20,085 nucleotides of DNA from CAZOHG01 sp964579725 (GTDB lineage Bacteria; Zhuqueibacterota; JdFR-76; BMS3Abin05), in assembly GCA_964579725.1 (NCBI GenBank), contig CAZOHG010000058.1, forward strand, positions 1-20,085, written 5' to 3'. Under the pieces are notes generated by a model, which had not been told where the DNA came from, searched no databases, and worked only from the letters and a program-made list of their open reading frames with translations. Positions 16,182-20,085 of the stretch are shown one piece after another. Numbering within the stretch: the first letter of the stretch is position 1; each line of letters opens with the position of its first letter. The position numbers and the translations under genes are program-made.

Positions 16182-16817
16182 TTACCGCCGAACGGGTAAC
16201 AGATTTCGCCAACCGCTATTGGGGTAGGTATTGAAAAAATAATAGGCAACGGGAGGTTCATTCAGTAGGTCTCCGGTCACCAAACGCAGGTCTTTGATTC
16301 GATAAAAGTGCTTGTAGTGCACTTCCTGACCTCGGTCAATTAAAAAATAATTGTGTCCGAAGTCAACCACACGGTTCTTGGGTTTGTACGGAAAATAGGT
16401 CGCCCTTTTCTTAATGATAGGGCGGCGCACCGTGTGGAAATATTCCGTGGAATCCTGCAGATCGTTCACAACCGTAATCATATCCTCGCTACCGATCACC
16501 TTAACCCGAAAGCCCTGGATTCCGTACGCACCCGGCGGCAGATTAGCCAAATAAAAATAGCCGTGCTCGTCCGTCTTTGTCCAGTACAATTTGGTTTTAA
16601 GCCGCCCGTTCTGCTCCACTTGCCCCACGATGGCCACGTCTGTGGCGTATTTAAAGGTGTCGGTAATATGATGATACTCAAAAACGTCGGCGATCACGGA
16701 GCCAATCAGCAGAACCGACTGTTCCCCTTTCGGGTCTTCCAATTTCGGGTGTACACCGGCACAGCCTACCCAGAGCAAAAAAGTGAGCAACATCCCTGCC
16801 AAACTCAGGCGTTTCAT
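16182..16817 (-). CDS. Lipoprotein with prealbumin-like domain
   Basis: 211 residues from ATG at 16817, following GGAGACGGAGGA. A longer frame to 16898 is less likely, since the chosen start gives a proper lipoprotein signal: MKRLSLAGMLLTFLLWVGC, Cys at about residue 19. The middle part (VAIVGQVEQNGRLKTKLYWT ... EHGYFYLANLPPGAYGIQGF) resembles a carboxypeptidase-regulatory-like domain, with the G-Y-F-x-x-x-L-P-P-G-x-Y core also present in the large secreted protein. The C-terminal half has no known domain. The start codon overlaps the stop of the upstream membrane protein (ATGA), so translation is coupled. Function unknown; probably outer-membrane or periplasmic. Confidence 0.78.
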   Translation of the reverse strand: MKRLSLAGMLLTFLLWVGCAGVHPKLEDPKGEQSVLLIGSVIADVFEYHHITDTFKYATDVAIVGQVEQNGRLKTKLYWTKTDEHGYFYLANLPPGAYGIQGFRVKVIGSEDMITVVNDLQDSTEYFHTVRRPIIKKRATYFPYKPKNRVVDFGHNYFLIDRGQEVHYKHFYRIKDLRLVTGDLLNEPPVAYYFFNTYPNSGWRNLLPVRR

Positions 16818-17110
16818 TCCTCCGTCTCCCTTTTCTTTGTCCACCTTTTTACTTCCCATCCCAGCAGTACAAAAGAAATGGCTGACAACAGTCCCCAAAA
16901 GTAGAAAAAAGCGTCCGTTTCGATGTGGTTATTCTGCGCCACCAATTTGATTGTCTCGTATCCGCCGTAAACCAACAAAAAGCCGTACAAAATCCACCGG
17001 TACTGCCCATAGCCTGCTCGTTCCAAACGCCGCACAATAAACCAAAGAATGAGCAAACTCAGCACAAAGCTGATTCCGCTTACTGCCCAATAAATTTGCT
17101 GAAGACTCAT
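16814..17110 (-). CDS. Small three-span membrane protein
   Basis: 98 residues from ATG at 17110 (ribosome site TGAGG). A longer frame back to 17155 is not supported. Three hydrophobic segments are visible: IYWAVSGISFVLSLLILWFI, WILYGFLLVYGGYETIKLV and AFFYFWGLLSAISFVLLGW. The polar tail is KRWTKKRETEE. Charge distribution suggests the C-terminus is cytoplasmic. It overlaps the lipoprotein start by four bases, so the two products probably act together. No family recognised. Confidence 0.72.
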   Translation of the reverse strand: MSLQQIYWAVSGISFVLSLLILWFIVRRLERAGYGQYRWILYGFLLVYGGYETIKLVAQNNHIETDAFFYFWGLLSAISFVLLGWEVKRWTKKRETEE

Positions 17111-17187
17111 TTTTTGAACCTCAAAGCCGACCACGAGTTCCGTGCGGGAACACAATCCTTCTTTCGATTTTATTGCGCTTCACTTTC

Positions 17188-17203
17188 GTCGTTTCGAAAC
17201 GAC
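17188..17203. promoter_or_regulatory. Perfect 16-bp palindrome upstream of the three-span membrane protein
   Basis: GTCGTTTCGAAACGAC reads the same on both strands over all 16 bases, with no loop. That suits a dimeric protein-binding operator better than an RNA hairpin. It lies 78 bases upstream of the membrane-protein start and just after the 13-codon ORF. No convincing -35/-10 pair is visible beside it. Confidence 0.45.
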
Positions 17204-17207
17204 CCGG

Positions 17208-17249
17208 TCAACGCTTGGGAGAGCCGTGTGATTTTTTGCTACGGGCCAT
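17208..17249 (-). CDS. Possible 13-residue basic micro-ORF
   Basis: ATG at 17249 is preceded by GTGAGG five bases upstream, and the frame ends with TGA at 17208-17210. The product MARSKKSHGSPKR is very basic. It lies 62 bases after comF and 98 bases before the small membrane protein. It could be a leader peptide or a tiny nucleic-acid-binding protein. It may also be chance: any 42-base frame is weak evidence, although the ribosome site and the composition are suggestive. Confidence 0.3.
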   Translation of the reverse strand: MARSKKSHGSPKR

Positions 17250-17311
17250 TTCTACCTCACCCAACAAATAAAGGAAACCGTTCCCCCAAGATTTTTAAAA
17301 GTAATCAGAAA

Positions 17312-18061
17312 TCACCCCAGATGCAAGTCTTTCGTCGGGATGCCCCCGGTGTGTTCCAGCGCCGGGTGCGCCACAGACAGTGCCAAAACTCGGCTGGCTC
17401 CGGCTGCCTTCAAGGGTTTTGCACAGGCATTTACGGTAGAACCCGTCGTAATAACGTCGTCGACGAGAAGAATAGTCTGGTTTGCCACTGTCTGGCCGGG
17501 CAAAAGAACAAATCCGTCTTTCATATTTTCCAATCGCTCAGCAGCCGTCAGTCCGGTGTTGGTGGGCGTGTTGCGGACTCGCCGGATCATTTTTTCGGTT
17601 AAGGGAATCCCCCATTTCTTCGACAACACCCGGGCGAGCACAGTACTTTGGTTGTACCCACGGAGCCGCTGTTTTTTTCGGTGAAGCGGAACCGGAACAA
17701 TCCAATCGAGCCGAAAAGTTGGCATCCGAAGCGCAAATTGCCTCGCTAATTTTTCCCCGAGAAAACGCCCCACATTCCGGCGTCCCTCGTATTTGAGGCC
17801 GTGAATCAGCTTTTGAATAACCGGTTCAAATAAAAAGCCCACCAGTACGTCGTCCACAAAAACGGACAAGGTTTTCTGGCGGGCAATCCAAAGTTCCTTC
17901 AAACTGTTTTCGGACGCAAGCGGCTGCAATTGAGCTTCACAGGCAGCACACAAAATCTCGTCGCCTTCCAACGGCGCTCCGCACGCAAAACAGGCGGGCG
18001 GGTAGACAAAATCCAACACCCAGCGTAGCGGGCTCCACCCTTTTGCTTCCCCCACGCTCAT
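17312..18061 (-). CDS. comF: ComF-family phosphoribosyltransferase-like protein
   Basis: 249 residues. The N-terminal zinc finger has CFACG (about residues 24-28) and LCAAC (37-41). Central GYNQSTVLARVL and NTGLTAAERLENMKD are ComF hallmarks. The PRPP-binding loop ILLVDDVITTGST lies near residue 197. ComF assists DNA uptake and processing in naturally competent bacteria; in others its role is unclear. The start at 18061 lies only three bases after the stop of the beta-barrel gene. No Shine-Dalgarno sequence is visible, so translation is probably coupled to the upstream gene. The product is cytoplasmic. Confidence 0.93.
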   Translation of the reverse strand: MSVGEAKGWSPLRWVLDFVYPPACFACGAPLEGDEILCAACEAQLQPLASENSLKELWIARQKTLSVFVDDVLVGFLFEPVIQKLIHGLKYEGRRNVGRFLGEKLARQFALRMPTFRLDWIVPVPLHRKKQRLRGYNQSTVLARVLSKKWGIPLTEKMIRRVRNTPTNTGLTAAERLENMKDGFVLLPGQTVANQTILLVDDVITTGSTVNACAKPLKAAGASRVLALSVAHPALEHTGGIPTKDLHLG

Positions 18062-18064
18062 TTT

Positions 18065-19366
18065 TTAGAAGGCAAAGGGATAGCGCAATTCGACCCGAGG
18101 CTCAATGCGTTCCTGCGGCTTGTACACATTCTCCTTTTTATCCAAAACAAAGCTCCAGATGTAATCCATATACACAATGAGATAGGGTTTCACTTTGTAA
18201 CCCAAACCGACGCGGGCAATGGAACGGTTGTCCAGTGTGAAAATATCTTTTGTGTTGGCAATATTCATTTTGTCGTAGGCAGCGTGCAGCGCCAAACTGG
18301 GAATCAGCTTGGTGGCGTCGGCTCCCACGTGTAAAATGCCGCTTTTGGGGCGCGCGTCCAGGTGCTGGTAGCTTCCGATAATCTCCACCGTTCCCAAAAT
18401 CTTCCCGTAAAGGGTACCAAAAACTCCCTTGGTTTCTTCGTCAATGGAGGCCAGGGTCTGAATTTTGGGCACGCCGGTTGTTCCGTCTGGCAAGTATCGG
18501 TAGACCTCGTAAAAGGCGTCGAAATAGCTGGCCACAAATTGTTTCCCCAATAAGCGACGTTCCACGCGCAATTCCAGATTCATGAGACCCAACAGATTTT
18601 TCAGCTGAAAGCTGGCACCGGCAGCTTTTCCGGAGCCGTAATCTTTGATTTTGGCGTAATCGGCGTACACCCCAAACCAAAGAATCGGCCAATTAACAAT
18701 CGGAAGCTCGACGTCGGCACCGTACTCGGCCACGGCGTCTTTGGTCCCCCGATTGCCGTCCGGATCGGTGTCCGTGACGTAGGTTCCCCCGAAAGCGATG
18801 TTTTTGAAAATCGGGATGCCGCTTTTGTACAGCGGACGCACGTAGGCGCGGCCACCCACAATTTCCAATCGGGCCAGATTGCTGGTCATGGATTCGAATC
18901 CGAACATTCCAAAATCTGCGTCCAGTGCCAGGCCGATTTTTCGACCGTCGTAGCTGGCCTGATTGTTGTAAAAATTCATAATAAAACCATGTCCGATTCG
19001 AGCGGCGTCCAGTGCCCCAACTCGGGTGTAAAATTTGTCGCCCTTCCAACCGTAGCGGATGTACCGGACCATGCGCAGGTAATCGTATTTTTCATCCCAA
19101 TCTTTGGAACGAATGTGACCGGTTTTGGTGTTGTAGAGCAAATTGACATTCAAACCAATGCCCCACTTACCAAACGCCAACTCCGGGCGAAGATTAATAC
19201 TCAGATAGCTTTGCCCGTCAATATTCGTCAGGCCCAGGCCCCCCATGACCAATCCTTGTTGGGCCTCCCGGTTCAAATTCATGAGCCCGAACTGAGCGTA
19301 AACGGACGACGTCACCAAAAATCCCGCCAGAAAAAACGAAAGAAATGTCAGGCGTCCTTTTCTCAT
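18065..19366 (-). CDS. Predicted outer-membrane beta-barrel protein
   Basis: 433 residues. The signal peptide MRKGRLTFLSFFLAGFLVTS is followed by SVYA-Q, a signal peptidase I site. The rest is rich in alternating aromatic and small residues typical of transmembrane beta-strands (for example WGIGLNVNLLYNT, YLRMVRYIRYGWKG, KPYLIVYMDYIWSF). It ends in RVELRYPFAF with a terminal Phe, the usual BAM-recognition signal of outer-membrane barrels. The ATG at 19366 follows an excellent GGAGGTGA. It is three bases upstream of comF. The precise family (porin-like or other barrel) cannot be named from sequence reading alone. Confidence 0.78.
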   Translation of the reverse strand: MRKGRLTFLSFFLAGFLVTSSVYAQFGLMNLNREAQQGLVMGGLGLTNIDGQSYLSINLRPELAFGKWGIGLNVNLLYNTKTGHIRSKDWDEKYDYLRMVRYIRYGWKGDKFYTRVGALDAARIGHGFIMNFYNNQASYDGRKIGLALDADFGMFGFESMTSNLARLEIVGGRAYVRPLYKSGIPIFKNIAFGGTYVTDTDPDGNRGTKDAVAEYGADVELPIVNWPILWFGVYADYAKIKDYGSGKAAGASFQLKNLLGLMNLELRVERRLLGKQFVASYFDAFYEVYRYLPDGTTGVPKIQTLASIDEETKGVFGTLYGKILGTVEIIGSYQHLDARPKSGILHVGADATKLIPSLALHAAYDKMNIANTKDIFTLDNRSIARVGLGYKVKPYLIVYMDYIWSFVLDKKENVYKPQERIEPRVELRYPFAF

Positions 19367-19436
19367 AAAATCACCTCCATTTTTTTACGTGCGTTGTGAA
19401 ATACTTGATTGAACTTACGCAATTCCCACAAAATTT

Positions 19437-19830
19437 TCAAGTTAAATTTCTGCAATGTTTATCACGACAACTCCTTAGAACCGGGCCGAATGGTTTCATC
19501 TCGCTGTACACTTTGGCAACGAGGTAAATATTAAAATCGGCAACCGCGGGCTGCAGGTGAACGCCCCCCACTCCTACGATAAAAGTAATGGACCGCTTGC
19601 CACACCGCGGCCCGTACCGCCGGTACGTCCACGGGTAAATTTGCAAATCGGACTTGCTTTCCAATTTTACTCCAAGCTTTTCCATTTTGCGCAAACCTGA
19701 TTTTTTCAGGGTCGACATATTTCCTTTCGAAACCACCAATCTGTCTTTGAAAGCGGCCGCCGTAAGCAGCACAATCCGCGGGGCACGGGCTTCTTTCGCC
19801 CGGGCGACACACCCTTTTTAGGTTATTCAC
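19437..19830 (-). pseudogene. Hypothetical small gene with apparent +1 frameshift
   Basis: GTG at 19830 overlaps the upstream stop (GTGA), a normal coupled start, but that frame soon becomes unlike protein. The frame one base over is open down to TGA at 19437 and reads naturally from KGCVARAKEARAPRIVLLTA onward, with KDRLVVSKGN, LESKSDLQIYPWTYRRYG and RSITFIVGVGGVHLQPAVAD following. Dropping one A from the A5 run at 19815-19819 (plus-strand T) joins the two into a continuous frame of about 130 codons starting MNNLKGCVARAKE. This may be an assembly or sequencing error, a true broken gene, or programmed +1 shifting. A shorter intact reading would begin with GTG at 19772 (111 residues). No family recognised. 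Confidence 0.45.
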
Positions 19831-20085
19831 TCCGAATTCAACAGCGGGCTTTTCGGCTCCGTGGGCAAATCGAACGCCGGAACCCGCAGTGTCACACTAC
19901 CTTGATCTTCTTCAATCTCAAATTCCCAGAAAGGCATCCAGGCCAGTGCCACTTCCTGAACCCCAACATCCCGACGTTTCGGGTGAACGGCCTGGGTCTC
20001 GACTTTTTCCGCAACCGTGTCCCAGCGTTCTTGAATTGCCTTTGCTTTGTCTTCCAATTCTTCTTTAAGTTGTTTGAGGTCTTCA
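19827..20085 (-). CDS. C-terminal end of an unidentified protein (5' end outside window)
   Basis: 85 residues are visible and the frame is open at the window edge, so this is only the C-terminal end. The first part (EDLKQLKEELEDKAKAIQER) is a likely coiled coil. After it come HPKRRDVGVQEVALAWMPFW and a polar end finishing PKSPLLNSE. A short basic-Asp-Val segment followed by ALAWMPFW recalls the C-terminal region of some large HerA-like ATPases, but this is a weak impression and not an assignment. Its stop overlaps the next gene's start. Confidence 0.6.
   Translation of the reverse strand, partial: EDLKQLKEELEDKAKAIQERWDTVAEKVETQAVHPKRRDVGVQEVALAWMPFWEFEIEEDQGSVTLRVPAFDLPTEPKSPLLNSE

Noticed and set aside
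16925..17602. 225-codon plus-strand ORF
   Set aside because: It crosses antisense over both the membrane-protein gene and comF; the composition does not look like protein.

Overview
The window suggests a Gram-negative bacterium of the FCB superphylum, perhaps a Calditrichota/KSB1-type lineage. This is an inference. It rests on a type IX secretion (T9SS) sorting domain at the end of a very large secreted protein, an outer-membrane beta-barrel with a C-terminal Phe, FlgT/CsgG/LPP20-type envelope proteins, and the non-mevalonate isoprenoid enzyme IspG. All recognised genes except one lie on the minus strand. I see no phage genes, insertion sequences or CRISPR array.

Left end (1-4959): a partial M20 hydrolase of the YgeY type (1027->1) has its own promoter candidate. 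Upstream of it lies a nitrogen-control block: an Amt ammonium transporter (2939->1581), a previously uncalled 37-residue single-span membrane protein (1417->1304), and a strong intrinsic terminator (1202-1232). The amt gene has a textbook sigma-54 promoter (2973-2989). The divergent gene (3382-4959) encodes a NifA-like sigma-54 activator with GAF, AAA+ and HTH domains. The shared 440-base spacer holds two pairs of ACA-N4-TGT dyads, and each pair is spaced exactly 29 bases. Together these look like a self-contained regulator/promoter/transporter unit.

Centre-left (5023-9685): four exported proteins in tandem: an LPP20-like protein, a TPR + SLH lipoprotein, a FlgT-like protein and a CsgG + FlgT-C-like protein. 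An intrinsic terminator closes the run. No flagellar or curli subunit gene lies nearby. This is the best candidate in the window for an undescribed envelope machine.

Centre (9716-13251): a 1071-residue secreted protein with seven carboxypeptidase-regulatory-like (prealbumin-fold) modules and a T9SS type A sorting domain. A tRNA-Gly(CCC) with a near-consensus sigma-70 promoter lies just upstream on the same strand, and no terminator is visible between the two.

Right end (13374-20085): IspG and a YtcJ-like amidohydrolase; a small three-span membrane protein translationally coupled to a lipoprotein; a possible 13-codon basic micro-ORF and a perfect 16-bp palindrome; ComF tightly coupled behind an outer-membrane beta-barrel gene; and at the edge a broken-looking small gene (apparent +1 frameshift) overlapping the end of an incomplete coiled-coil-containing protein.
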